Source of the DNA: Iris pallida
Lineage: Eukaryota > Streptophyta > Magnoliopsida > Asparagales > Iridaceae
Length of the DNA stretch: 64,000 bases
Direction of reading: 5' to 3'
NCBI GenBank assembly: GCA_029216955.1
Contig: JANAVB010015626.1
Location: forward strand, 10,001 to 74,000
Below, piece after piece: positions 23,242-39,266 of the stretch. The position numbers and the translations under genes are program-made. The notes beneath the pieces were generated by a model that had not been told where the DNA came from, made no database searches, and worked only from the letters and a program-made list of their open reading frames with translations. How positions within the stretch are numbered: position 1 is the stretch's first letter; each line of letters begins with the position of its first letter.

Positions 23242-26018
23242 TCCTACCCAACTTACAAGAATTTTATCCTCGAAATTTAGGAATAGGTAGGGTTGAGAAG
23301 ATAGGGGAGATAAGATCAGATTATTGAACGAGGCAAATAATGGAGTTCAACACAAGCATGCAATTCGTATGTCATATTAGCGTTATCTACGAAAAATACC
23401 TCACGGCTTTAAAACTGCAAGAGGATTGCTAGTTAACACAAGGAAATAAGATAGAATTAAGGATTAAAGTATAATCATGATATGACATAGAATAAGGAGA
23501 TAAGGGGGCGACTAGATTTAGAGAATATAATCGTCTAGGTTTAGGTTTGAATCCTTCTCAAGTCCAAAGAAGGTCGCAAAAATGATTCTAGGGTGGAGGG
23601 AAAAAGGACGAGCAACTCGAGATGGGATATAGTCACATTGGTTGGTCAATGGCTAACCCTCTTCGTGTATATACGAATATCACGGTCATAGGAGAATAGT
23701 TTGCTTACCTATCAAGTACAAGCCTTGTCTAGAATAGGTAAGAGACGAAACTAGTAATAGTTTAAGGAATATGTTTCGAATACTAATATGGGTTTCAACG
23801 GCAATTGAATACTCCAAGTAGAATTGTCAAGGCAGTCGCGGATGAGACTCTAGGGCAAGTTTAACTATGTCTCCATCCACGTAGTATGATATATGCAAAG
23901 CGAACCAAAGTGCAATAGGTTGATCAGACCATCATGCCATGGTTCTGATTAGACAATATGTTAGTGGGAGCGACCCACTAAAACATGTCATGGTCAAGCT
24001 TGATAAGAAATAAGCTTGCAAAATTTTATGCTAAGTAGCATTATAAGAGAGTCAAAGTATAAGTAAGGGACCATGATAAAGGAATTAAATAGTCCAAGGT
24101 TCTTTAAGAGTCAAGTCCTGCTCGAAGTTCGGGCCTAAGCAGTTGTTCAAGTTTTCTTCATTTATGGCTTGGTTGCCTAGATAAGTTAAGGTCCTCTAAT
24201 TTTCTAGCCTAAGTGAACTCATCATTACGATTCATAAGGACAAGGAAATTGCTAGGCTGCGAAGTATTCTACCCAACTTACAAGAGTTAAACTAGTAGTA
24301 TGATGGGACCATGGGTCATGCAACCAAGATAAAGTACAAGGTCAAGCATTTGAGAAATTAAGTAGAACACCATCATATATTGCGTCAAAAGATTTAGTCA
24401 AGTTTGGATCTTTAATTAAAGTCATAAAGTATTTGGTGTCAGGGTAAAGGTTATAGTTTAGTCATTTTGACCAGAAAGTCATGTCAAGAAAATATAGTAC
24501 AAAGAGACGTATTTTGGTGGGACATGATATGTCTAAATGAAGGTGGGCTCGTCTAGGTCTTACATATGAAGTTTGTTGGAAGGAAAAGTCTAGTGTTGTG
24601 CTCCAAATATCAAATTCACGGTAAGGTATGTCAAAATATCTAAATAGAAAGTGGGAATTCATGAGGTGACAATTAATGCACAAAAATTAAGGAGAACTAG
24701 TTAAAGCATGCAATAAAATTAATTAAAAATTTAGTAAAATAATTTAAGAATATAGTAGAGAGAAGATAGGCTCCTAGATGAATACAGTTACGGAACAATT
24801 AAATCTTTATTCAAATATTACAAACAGTTAGAAGGTCACAATAAAAGATCTAGATTGAGGGGGTTGAGTAAGTCAAGATTGAGATACAGTGTAGTTTGGT
24901 AGATGACTAGCAACATAGTGTATATACTACTATCATGGTCATGAGTAACATGGCATTTAGTATGGAATACTCCTAACTCTTTAGGGTAATCTTGGTGGAC
25001 TAAAATTAAAATTGAAAACTCAAGTTTCCTCTAAAAGCTCCTTAATAAATTTATCTAAAATGAACTACTCATATTTCGTATTCACTCCAAGCCGTTAAAT
25101 TTAATCATGACCAAACCAAATCCCTTTCCAAGTAAACTTTTATCACGTCACTACTAACCTTTCCAAAATTTAAGTTTCTACTCCAACTTTTAAACTTAAG
25201 AAAATCATGAATCCAAATTTTTTTTATATCACTTCATAACTTTAAAACCCCAAAAAATTTTGCCAACAACCCTCAAGATAATCTTTTAACATATCACGAG
25301 TAATCTAAAATTTACAGCTCAATATTTTAACGCATTCATCAACCATAAATTCCATTTCTAAGTCATTCAACATAATCACCACTTTTTAAATCCCAAGATC
25401 TAAATAGATTTCTAAATCTTTAATCAAAGGACACGATTTCAAATTTGAAACTTTTCCTCAGGAATTGTTTTCATGTCTTCCAAGTATTTTAACCCAAAAT
25501 TTTAATATCTTTTCTTTCACTTAAAGTTTTAAATTTTAATAAACATATTAATCGCAACTCGTAAGATTCAATTTAAATAATTTATACTGCCACTTTTACA
25601 ATCATAATATAATCATCAACCCAAATCCATATACGTTTAAAGATACTAAAACTTTCTTTGGTAATAACCTGCCAACATTAATCATCCTTTTAGAAAAATG
25701 ACCTTATAACTTAGTTAAAGTCTCCGTGTATTCTAATTGCCAATACAATCCTTCTAGCCATGTGGTTGACCAATAAGTATATAGTAGTGTAGTCATCTTC
25801 TTAACCATGGTTAAGCACAAGATGATAGGGGATGGAGAAAGAGTTCAAGCAAGATGCAAAATCAAGGGAGACAACGAGATTTCAAAATTTGGAAGTCGAG
25901 GAAGGTGATCAAGTACGTGGATGAGATTCCTAAATTATAATCCTATATTGCAGGCTCACATCGGTACAGTAACATAACCGAAGTGATAAACTGACCTGCA
26001 TGGGCCACCACAAAAATA
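23242..26018 (-). mobile_element. Non-coding interior of gypsy LARD-like element, copy B
   Basis: Near-identical duplicate of 4945-7722, with small indels. No coding potential for gag or pol is seen. Confidence 0.7.
25993..26011 (-). other. Conserved 19-nt element beside 5' LTR, copy B
   Basis: Identical to the 19 bases at 7697-7715 and 50115-50133. It is unchanged although the adjoining LTR edge has mutated from TG to AG. Confidence 0.6.
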
Positions 26019-29778
<3,760 letters not shown>

Positions 29779-31421
29779 CTCATGCTCCAACAATGTGGCA
29801 GAGTACAATACTTTGCTCATTGGTCTCCAACTAGCAAAACAACTGGATATTAAATATCATGAGGTTTACATAGACTCTAAACTGACCGTCAATCAGGTCA
29901 GAGGAACGTATGAAGTTCGAAATCAGGATCTTGTCCCATATCACGGGACATTAGTTAGAATGGCTACATCATTCAAAGGCTTCTTCTTTGAGCATGTACG
30001 ACGAGCATACAATATAGAAGCTGATGCACTAGCTAATCTTGCCATAGTATTAGCAATTCCAGTCAGAAGACAGCAGATGGTTGTTGTCACTAACAGAGAA
30101 TTATTTTACATCGAGAATAATTCTAATATTGAATTCAACGATTTAACAGAAATTAATGCCATCAGTGAAGATTGAAAAGCTCCCTTTATTGACTTCGTGG
30201 TACATGACATCTTACCTGAAGATCCTAAAGAAGGTACAACTATCTGTCGGCGATCGCTCCGATTCTATTGCAAACATATCACCAAGACTCTCTATCGGCG
30301 AACGTTTGATGGTTTACTCCTATGTTGTCTAGAAGGAAACAAAGCAAAAAAAATACTACGTGAGGCTGACGATGGTGTTTGTGGAGGACATAAGCCCGGT
30401 CCTAAGCTACAAGATCGTATCCGACGTATGGGTTACTACTGGCCCACTATGGTATCAGATACCATTGAATATGTAAGAAAATGCCGAGCTTGTCAAATCC
30501 ATGCAGACTTTATTCATCAACCATCAGAATTTGTCCATCTGACTGCCGCATTATGGACCTTTGAAGCTTAGGGAATGGATATCATTGGTCCTATTAACCC
30601 ACCATCATCTAGTGGACATCGGCTTATACTGGCTATAATCAATTACTTCTCGAAGTGGGCTAAAGTTATACCTTTGGCCGAAGTTAAGACCAACAGCGTC
30701 ATCAACTTTATCAAACATCATGTAATATAAAGATTCGGTGTCCCTCGGCGAATCATTCATGATAATGGACCATAGTTCATCAGCCTGAAGTTTACTCGGT
30801 TCTGCGATGAAAACATAATCGACAATGCCGCTTCAGCGGCCTATAATCCTGCAGCTAATGGCTTGGCTGAGACATTCAACAAGATCATCATTAAACTTCT
30901 CAAAAAGTTCATTTCTATTAACAAACGTAACTGGAGTAAGAAGCCCGGAGAATGTCTATGGGCTTATCGCACTACCGTGCGCAATCCTACCGGTTGTACA
31001 CCTTTTTCCTTAGTGTATGGGTGTGAAGCTGTATTACTATTAGAAATTTAAATTCTATCCCTGAGAATTGCAATTACCAATGAACTCACGACCGAGAACA
31101 ATGATCGTCTTCGGCTTCATAAGCTTGAAGCGCTGGACAAAAAACAGTTACTAGCTCAACAAAACATTGAGCTATATCAAGCCCGTATCTCCAAAGCTTT
31201 CAACCGAAAGGTCAAAGTACAAGCATTCCAAAATGGTGAATTAGTCCTTACTATCAGACATCCTGACACATATAAGCAAGGGCAAATTCGAAGAAAAGTG
31301 GGAAGGTCCCTATGTTGTAAGCAAAGTTTTCTCAAACAGAACTTATCAGTTGACCGTGATGGACGGTCGAGTGGCTATGCTGCCCATCAATGGCAAATTT
31401 CTCAAGAAATACTATGTATGA
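29779..31421 (+). pseudogene. Tat-clade pol pseudogene: RNase H and integrase, copy B
   Basis: Counterpart of 11244-12886. The RNase H start is better preserved (NNVAEYNTLLIGLQLAKQ is open). Integrase zinc-binding region: HKPGPKLQDRIRRMGYYW...CRACQ. Core: MDIIGP, HDNGP, NGLAETFNK. Private lesions are a TGA at about 30173 (W in copy A) and a TAG at about 30569 (W in copy A). The stop after HHVI, the stop after LEI and the frameshift before the C-terminal domain are shared with copy A. Confidence 0.88.
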
Positions 31422-31541
31422 ATACATAGAGACATCATAAAAAAGTATTTTTAATACAGAATGTAAATATAACTCCTTTTATTGCATAGCCAAAATAGAA
31501 GGAGATACATAAAATCAAGGAAAGGAACGAGGACCAGAGCC

Positions 31542-31844
31542 TTACTGATTAAAGACATAGTTTGCAAGAAGCTCGAAAATATTATTGTCAGACGACACTA
31601 ATAGTTCGCAGGCAGCCTTTCTCAGAGGTTCTTCTTCAATAGTACTTCCAGGCTCCACAAGTCCAGCAAGGACGTCTTATTTCGGTCTAAGAGCAGTCGA
31701 GCCTTCCTCCGTCTCTTTCTGAATGGAAAATGGAGGCTCGTCAGAACAAGCATCCTTGGCAATCTCAGTCTCCAAGATGACGTCAGTCTCCTTGGGTACA
31801 TCTTCAGAAGCCATTTGTACTAAAGGAGCAGGTATTGGCAGCAT
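31542..31844 (-). pseudogene. Antisense ORF downstream of integrase, copy B (one stop)
   Basis: Counterpart of the antisense ORF at 13008-13310. A CAA-to-TAA change on the minus strand (near 31680) interrupts it. The remainder aligns without indels. Confidence 0.4.
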
Positions 31845-33029
31845 CTGTAAAAGTTACATATTATTTATAGGCAGAAAGATCAAATAGTCTGTCTTGAGAA
31901 CTGAAATGATTTCTCCTTAAAAAGATATAAACGTTCAGTCATTCATCGAATTTATTCACCTTGTGAATCGACCCACCGGTTAACAAATGTCTCTCAATAA
32001 ATTCTCCAGTTGAATACAATTCAAATTCTCTCGTGGAAAGTCACTACATAAAAATTCTATCATCACACATCGTCCCCTTTTAAAAAGCTCAGTTGCTTTA
32101 AAAAAGATCTTATGACCGGTCGCCATGATGAAGTTCATGTTCATCATACCTCTGAAACTTTATCTTTGCCAATTTATCTTTGGAAAATTTTCTTGATTAT
32201 GTGTTCGGCGAGAATGAATCGTTTATATAATTTCTTATCACGTCTGTAAACACCTCTGATAAGCACACTTAAACCGACGATACTCTTTCCTCATTTGGTT
32301 CATATGTCAAATAAATGCTATTTCGATGATAAATTCAGATATACATTAAAAGTTCTACTCGCTGTTCAAGTTATGAATATCCATGTGGGTACGAAAATTC
32401 AAAGTCCCAGTGACGCATCTCCACAAAACCACAAATATTATTTTCAAAAAAATCATCCTTTATTTTCACTCTTTCTCTATAAAAGGACGTTTACATTTTA
32501 ATGGAAATATATTACATGCATCTTGGATTTTCATTCTAATGTAACAACAAATACCTAATGGAAATCTATTACATCTTTGGATTTTTGCCATCTGGTCGAG
32601 TTGTTGGTTGCAATTCTTTGTTGTCCCGACCCTCAGTGGTAGGCAGGACAACAGAATCACTCTTGGTCTTCTCTCTCAGAAAGGTGAGAGAGAAAATGGA
32701 GGCAGAATGACGACCTTCCACCAAAGGTAGGATTACGTTCACTCTTGTGAAAAGATTTCTAATTCTGCCATCAAAAGAACCCTTCTACCTAAATACTCGG
32801 GTTAGAGTTCACTCCACCATCCAACTCTCCATGTATAGAGGCCCTTCCTAACATCTGAGGAAGGCCCTTCTGAAACATGGGGAGTTCTGAGCTGTCTGAT
32901 GTGTGTGTCAAATCAATTCATCTTCACGACATCCAAAATCATCGATATCGGTTCTGGGAAAACTTGCCATCTGGTCCCGAACAAGTATTAAAATGGAGGA
33001 AGTTAGCAAATTAATTAGATGAATATATT
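31845..33029. other. Non-coding Tat-element 3' region, copy B
   Basis: Duplicate of 13311-14479. No gene, RNA or mobile element is recognised within it. Confidence 0.6.
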
Positions 33030-33330
33030 CAACATGTGCCTTCTTCTCAAAAGTTAGGCGCCCATCTTCAACAGGTGCCCCTTCTCGAAGTCAGGCGCTT
33101 GCCTTCAAAAGGCACCCCCTTCTCGAAGTAAGACTCCTGTCTTCAACATGCACCATTTTTCTCAAAGTCAAGCGCTTGCCTTCAACGGGTGCCTCCTTCT
33201 CGAAGTCAGGCGCCCTCTTTTCACAGGCACCTCCATCTCGAAGTTGGGCGCTCATCTTCAATGAAGCAGACATATGCTCATATTTAGGCGCCTTCAGGCG
33301 CTCAAACATGCACCTCCTTCTTTAAAGTCG
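33030..33330. repeat. Approximately 44-bp GGCGC-rich tandem repeat, copy B
   Basis: Counterpart of 14480-14800, in the same phase. Confidence 0.75.
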
Positions 33331-33383
33331 GTGCTCATGTTTAAAGGCTACTGTATTCGTCTCCTAAAAACTTACTATTAAGA

Positions 33384-33617
33384 TCACATATATCGATGGT
33401 CGATAATGCACACATCTGCCCAATACTCGACGAAGTGGCGTATGATGGGATGGCAGCACACTGTGGTGGCGTAGAGAAGATCATAAGCGCCTGATCCTTC
33501 TCGACATCCATGATCCTGTGGAGAGCCATCGTCGGAGAAGAAAGAATGATAGAGAAATTTGGAAGCTGAGAGTACAACGGCCTCTTTCTTTCTCTTATCG
33601 TAGCTATTTATATGCAA
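33384..33617 (-). CDS. Small antisense ORF, unrecognised, copy B
   Basis: A 77-residue frame equivalent to 14846-15082. The overlapping frame 33341-33577 (contains MALHRIMDVEKDQAL) is open further than in copy A. No known domain; coding status uncertain. Confidence 0.25.
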   Translation of the reverse strand: MHINSYDKRKKEAVVLSASKFLYHSFFSDDGSPQDHGCREGSGAYDLLYATTVCCHPIIRHFVEYWADVCIIDHRYM

Positions 33618-33924
33618 TTAAAGCTGAAACGACATGCTTCCTCCCTAGGCGCATATTTTGGGAAAGATAACACGCAAATGATTTAAAATCACATATAAAT
33701 TGCCACGTGTCTATTAGAAAAGACAAAACATTGGATCAGTCAGATTGGTATTTGTAGATTGGCGTTGGCGCTTGTTTGTGCCAACAGTTACACAATAAAA
33801 TTGAAAAAGTACCAAAAATAAAATAAAACAAACTTTTTATTTCATAAAGGACATGCCCCTACAGTTAAGTTGGCGCCACGGCCATTCAGAGAAAGAGAGA
33901 TAAATGAGGCGCCTTTATATTTCA

Positions 33925-34230
33925 TCACTTCTTCTTCTCGTTGTTATCAGTCTGACGTACGGCAGTGGCCAACTCACCCATGTTATGGATCCCCGAACGG
34001 CGCATTAAACGAAGGAATCCCTCTCTCTGTTCTAAATTGTCATACTCTTCAAAGGAGGACGATGGCCTACCACCTGAACGATCGAAGATTTCTGGAGTCA
34101 AATCAAAGTAGTGTAGAAGATTCTCCGCCCTCAGAGACGGGTCAGCCTCCAACAAGCCGTAGGCACAATATTAGGCTTCTCCTCAGGAGCCTTGTCGTCG
34201 ACGTCGGCGCCTGTCTCTTTCTCTTTCTTC
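33925..34230 (-). pseudogene. Antisense ORF next to 3' LTR, frameshifted, copy B
   Basis: Same frame and same apparent frameshift as 15390-15690. Residue differences between the copies are few (for example GGSPSSSFEEYGN against GGRPSSSFEEYDN). Confidence 0.4.
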
Positions 34231-34272
34231 ATATTTCCTTTGAACGCTATGAGGGTAAACAAGGGTAAAGGC

Positions 34273-35305
34273 TGTGCAAAAGTCCATTCTCATATATATA
34301 ATCGAAATCAATCCCACTGGTGCCTCACATTCCTCATGAAAAGTCGAGTATAATTAATGAAAGCTTAAAAGGAGGAAGGATAGTCATTTTAGAAATTTGT
34401 ACCTCTCCATGAATAGGTTCATCATCGGAAATAAACCAAGCATTTAATGCACGCCGTTATTTAATGTATTCCAAATGTTTGGGTGCCTAAGTTTGAAAAC
34501 TTTGAAGGGGGTCTTATAGGCGCTCAAAATATCTGTCTCTCTTTGGTGCCTAACTCTCTTAGGTGCCCATTGTTTTTTAAGAGTTATGTTCTCCTAGGAT
34601 CCTTATGCATTTAGGCGCCTATCTCTCTGAGGCGCCCTGACCCATTTAGGCACTTACTGCTACTAGGTGCTTAACTTTTCTAGGCGCCTACTTCCTTGGA
34701 CGCCTTTCTCAAAGTATTCAGTTCCCTACCGACGTATTAATCTACTATGCATACTGAATGTGTAGTGCACTACTTCGAATTTCTTAAAGAACGTGCCCAT
34801 CACTTGGCCCCGACCATGTGCCTATTCTGGAGGCACAACATGTCAAAGGTACCCTTGCTTAAAAATGGCACCCAGTGGCTTAGGCGCCTATCCAGAAGAA
34901 AGGTGCATACTTTGGATAACTGTCAGGTGGCTATCTCTTGGCTCTATAAATAAAGCTCCACTCCCCCAACGTACAGACACAGAGAAGAGGGGTATAGTTT
35001 GAGCACTCATCGTACTTCCATCTTCTGCAATCATCAATTTTCAAGAGCAAGTTCTTCAACCGTTAATCGAAGCCGAAGTTATGTCGATATTTCTACATGG
35101 CCAAGCCATACAGAAGATTCATCGTCAACAGAAGCTCCGAGACACAGTGACAAGCTTGCTTCCATCCACAATCGCCTCATCAAAGGAATAAAGCGATCGT
35201 CAATCAGACCGGACTCCTACAGTTGTACTTTCATAGAATTTATTGTACTCGTGGAAGATTCTTTAAAAAGTTTGTAATAAAAACACTTTTTGTTTTTTGC
35301 AAACA
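34273..35305 (+). mobile_element. Complete 3' LTR of Tat element (element 3)
   Basis: TGTGCAAAAGTCC (34273) to GCAAACA (35305) gives about 1.03 kb with TG...CA ends. It contains the GGCGCC cluster (about 34480-34710), a TATA box (34944) and an R-U5 of about 330 bases. The flank from 35306 (gtaacaagatacaag) matches a position inside the older gypsy LTR family (near 8117), so this element had inserted into such an LTR. Confidence 0.75.
34944..34952 (+). promoter_or_regulatory. TATA box of Tat LTR, copy B
   Basis: TATAAATAA, followed at normal distance by the R-U5 region. It marks the probable promoter of the element. Confidence 0.7.
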
Positions 35306-37833
35306 GTAACAAGATACAAGTAAACATGCCAAAATAAACTGTGATATATAATAGAAATAAAGTGATGCATGCAACAGGGTTCCTAACCGTTGAACTGTGA
35401 ACATGCAGTTGACCTACAATCCTTCGAAGAATGGGCCCTGGCTGATAATAAGATACAGTATAGTCCCCTCATGGTCACCAGTGACCACGCGCATAACGTT
35501 CAAGAACGTAAGTGGCCAACCTGAGTTGATAATCATACCCATTTCTCCAGCGGAGCTTCCGGGTTACAAGGAAAAGTGCAATAGTAGCCCATACGTTAGG
35601 TATTGTTCTCCCTACCCAATGCTTAGTATCATCAAACTACATGATCCGTATGAACCTCTAGTAACTGCCAAGTCTACTAGCATGCAATTCTATTAGCAGT
35701 TACTCCTAATCGTCGTACGCCTCATACGTACCGGTTGCCAGCCAACTACACGAGTACGTGTCCTACATCTGACTCACAACACTTGGTAAAGCATGTGTCA
35801 AGTCCATAAGAGATATACCAATACCTCATCATCAATGGGTGGTCACTTAGCTAAGTCAATGCAAGAAAATAGAGCAAAAAAAAAAGTAAAACGATCGATA
35901 CAGTCGCTTACACCCAAGTGTGACTTGGACACACAGTGACATAAAACATACAACATATATATATGAAACTGAATATAAATAACTAAAAAAATAATGTTAA
36001 AGTAATCATAGAGTATGGTGGCAAGGTATCTTGCCTGGTGGTACGAGAATGACAAGTCTAATAGGCACAATCGTCAGCAAATGAAAGTCACAATCCGCAA
36101 ACGGCTCCGGATGCTGAAACAAACATCAAGAACGTTCTTGGTATAAAAGATATGTCATGAAATTTCTAATTCTGGACACAGGAACAAAATCATAATTTTC
36201 GGTCAAAATGATGTCCGTTGTTGGACCCATTTTGCTCCGAAAAGCGTGCCATTACCTACGGTCTCCAAAGTTGTCAAACTACATGTCTATCGAATCCAGT
36301 TTAAGGAGACGAAGCAAATTGTATGTCCAAAGTTGGATTTCGACGGGCCGTGCACAAACTTGCCCGTTGGATCGGGTAGCGGGCCCGCCAATAAGGCGTT
36401 CCGGTCGACCTTCCCAGAATTGGACCAAACTTGGCATACAGGACCAGAAAATCAATACGGTCCAGTTGGCGCAAGTTTTGTCTCAAATTAACGATTGTAC
36501 ACGAAGTTATGGCCTAGTTTTTAAAGTGGCCGATATAGGGTATTTTGACGGATACGTATTGATATCGTCGCGCACGTACAACAAAATTGAGTTTCGTTAG
36601 TTCTCACACGTCGAAAACTTCCATACGCACCTTTCGATGTTTATGGGTTGCGACCACGTCTCCCGGTTTGTCGGGGCGTACGCCTTATCGGAAAAAGTTT
36701 CTAAAATTCTATAGTTTTTAAAACTGATTTTTCTTAGTTTTCAACAATGAATAACTTTCTTTAAAATAGAGGAAAAATAAAATTATTAGAAGGTTTCAAT
36801 CTCCTATATGTTAACCAAAAACTTATTCAATTAAATTCTTAAATTGATCGATGGTTTGGCAGTGATCTGCCTTCCAAATCGGATGTCGGGGACTGTTTTG
36901 ACTCTGTTTAAGAACATATTTTTTGTCGATCTTCCCACAAATTTCTCAGAGAATCCAAGGCATTAGAAATTTCTCTAATTGATGGGGTTTATAGCTAGGT
37001 ATGTTGTCTATACACAGGAACTGATCAATCAAAATTTGATAGATTACTAGCAGAGAAAATACACTCAAAAATAGGGTTCCTGCTGTCAGCTTGGAACAAA
37101 GTATCCTCTTTTTTGGTCGATCGGCCGACGGGTTTGGGGTGCTCTGACGGTCGACTATGGCGTGCAAGCATCTGGGGACATACGCGAGGATGTCAGGGAA
37201 GCTCAGGTCGGAGGAATCAAGTTGTGATGCTCGATTGATGGATATTTCGTGGAGAACCCTAACTTCCGAACGAGTATATATATATATATGAGGTTTAAAA
37301 TCTATTTTTGATCGAATTCCAATTCGATCCTTGCAGAAATTTTCTCATTTTTATGAGATTTGAAAGGGGATTAGATTGGCACTATATTTGGAAAAGATTG
37401 GAAGACGATCTGTGCTAGATTGGATTTGATTCAATCCTTGCATGCTGTTATGTTCGTTGAAAGGAAAGGGATATCGGGCCTTTGGAGTTACTGTTCACGA
37501 AATAGTAACTCCAAAGTTACCGTGTTGTGTTTCTTTTTTTTCTTTTTTTCTCTAATATATATATTTATATGTATATACATACCTGTATACATGTCCAAAT
37601 AAATTGAAATAAAATCTTAAAAATCAAGAAAATATTTTCTAAAATATCCAATAAATATCCTTATATGACTTACATACTTTATAGATACATATATATATGT
37701 AACAATTTGTTACTACTCTTAATATGTACATTGTCATAATTTAGTAAAAAATTTCATGTAACTAAATAAAAAAATATTTAAAATAAAATATATATGTATA
37801 CATAAAAAGACAAAAAAAATTTGGGAATTTACA
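35306..37833 (-). mobile_element. Old gypsy LTR fragment, related to the 7723-11243 family
   Basis: Blocks match the long LTRs in order but with heavy divergence: the 'caagatacaag' start, the 'gtggcaaggtatcttgcctg' block (about 36017), and the 'ttggacccattttgctccgaaaagcgtgcc' block (about 36215-36250). It ends TTTACA at 37833 against a polypurine-type junction. The other end was lost when the Tat element inserted. No coding content. Confidence 0.7.
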
Positions 37834-38371
37834 TCCTACCCAACTTAAAAAAAATTTCTCCTCAAAATTAAAACTAACGTCGGGAGGTATAAAATTCTAT
37901 GTGAATGAACACGAACTAACGTATAGAGGTCGTACCTTGTTTTTTTTTTGAAAACATTGAAGAGGTAATTAAACGAAATCCAAATTCGTTGCCATATTAT
38001 AAAACCTACGGTACTAATGGTTTCAGGTCCTACCCAACTTATTGAAGTTGGCTAACCGTAAAAGATAGCCATTAAAAGGCTTCTAAAAAGAGTAATTTCT
38101 AAAGGGAGAGGCACAAACCTGTGTGAAAAAATATGTACAAGGAAAGGATAGATAAAAATGGCTATGAATGATCCAAGAGCGATCCTTCTCGATAGAAAAA
38201 GGAAATACCACGATCTTAGCTGGAGCACCTGTATGAAGATGGGGATTTACTCTCCATGAATATCAAATAGAGGGTGATTAGAATCTATTGCAAAAAATTT
38301 GGATAAAAAAGGAATTAAAATAGAATTAATATAAATTAGGGAAGATGGGGATTTACCTTTCCTTTTTCTAA
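37834..38371 (-). mobile_element. Gypsy interior remnant and LTR-edge fragment
   Basis: It begins with a 'tcctacccaacttaaaaaaaattt' junction (polypurine tract on the minus strand). A second similar phrase is at about 38033. The block at 38168-38230 resembles the LTR-edge region at 7995-8060. This is a patchwork of old pieces with no ORF of interest. Confidence 0.5.
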
Positions 38372-38618
38372 GTGTCGATAACCGAACCATCGGACGACCG
38401 AGAACGTGTCAACACCGTAGTGCCCCGTCCTCGGGCGGGGCACCCTTGTACGGCCCGTCAGCCCAGGACAACACACCGCCCCGGCGACGTGCGTGCCCGG
38501 GCCGGTACGGCGGCATAACGAACCCCCGGTGCGGTGGGCGCCAAGGAACACTGTATACTGAGCGAGGCTGCTCCCCCAATGGGGAGGAGGCCCGTGCACC
38601 TAAAAACGTTGTACTTCC
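38372..38618 (+). other. ITS1 fragment of 45S rDNA
   Basis: About 245 bases of nuclear ribosomal ITS1. The universal angiosperm ITS1 core (GGTGCGGTGGGCGCCAAGGAA type) is at about 38528-38549, followed by a GC-rich hairpin-forming tail. The 18S end is absent, since the expected ggatcatt is replaced by 'tttctaag'. It is the only rDNA in the window and is flanked on both sides by retrotransposon DNA. Confidence 0.85.
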
Positions 38619-38662
38619 GTACGACTCTCGACAACGGATATCTAGGCTCTCGCATCGATGAA
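38619..38662 (+). rRNA. 5.8S rRNA, first approximately 44 bases only
   Basis: The start of 5.8S is recognisable: acgactctcgacaacgg, then atatctaggctctcgcatcgatgaa. Two C/G-to-T/A type changes relative to the usual plant sequence (cggcaacgg, atctcggctc) suggest methylation decay. It stops abruptly at 38662, so it is non-functional. Confidence 0.85.
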
Positions 38663-39266
38663 ACAAAAGAGGCAAGAACTAAATATGGAGAATATTTATA
38701 GGGAGGGAAGCCCTAGTGGCTGGTCACTTATTGCTAAAATTAGGGTTAGGGTTCAAGTCATGGGCCATGGGCCAAGTTTCATAAGTCATGGAATTAAATC
38801 CTTAAGTCATAAGTCATTGCACCTATCATTATTTCTCCTATTTCAAACTAGTTCATAAATGACTAAAATGAGGTTGACTTAAGTTAGACTAGGGTCTCAC
38901 CACGCTAACTAAGTCACCATAGCTAGGGTTAGCTTCTAGGTTAGTCTCTTAAGTCACAGCTAGCAAAAGTCAAAATTAATAATCACCAATGCAATAAATC
39001 ATAAAATAATTCAAAGAGGCCAAATGAATAAAATACTCTCATGCTCAAAAGTAAAAATAAATCATCCTAATGACATGGTTAGGCTCTAGGTCAGACAATC
39101 TCTCGGGTTTCACTAGCAGCACATTGAAATCACAAGTCATGACTTAAAAGAATTTTAAATTGATTAAAAATTACCAAAATTCATAATGTGATATAAATTT
39201 CAATAAACAATAATTATAATTACAAAAGTTCAAAATTATTCTCATTTGGAAAATTGGGTGTTACAC
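38663..39266 (-). mobile_element. Gypsy LTR U3 fragment joined to rDNA
   Basis: On the minus strand the fragment starts TGTAACACCC at 39266, the classic start of plant gypsy LTRs. It ends at 38663, where 5.8S begins in the opposite sense. A minus-strand TATA box (TATAAATATT, 38700-38691) lies 38 bases before this join. R and U5 do not follow. Confidence 0.65.
38691..38700 (-). promoter_or_regulatory. TATA box of U3 fragment
   Basis: TATAAATATT on the minus strand in the context ccctataaatattctcc. A transcript from here would start close to the junction at 38662 and run antisense through 5.8S and ITS1. Confidence 0.5.

Noticed and set aside
38336..38675. Four overlapping ORFs on both strands
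   Set aside because: They lie in GC-rich ITS1/5.8S, where stop codons are rare; this is ribosomal spacer.
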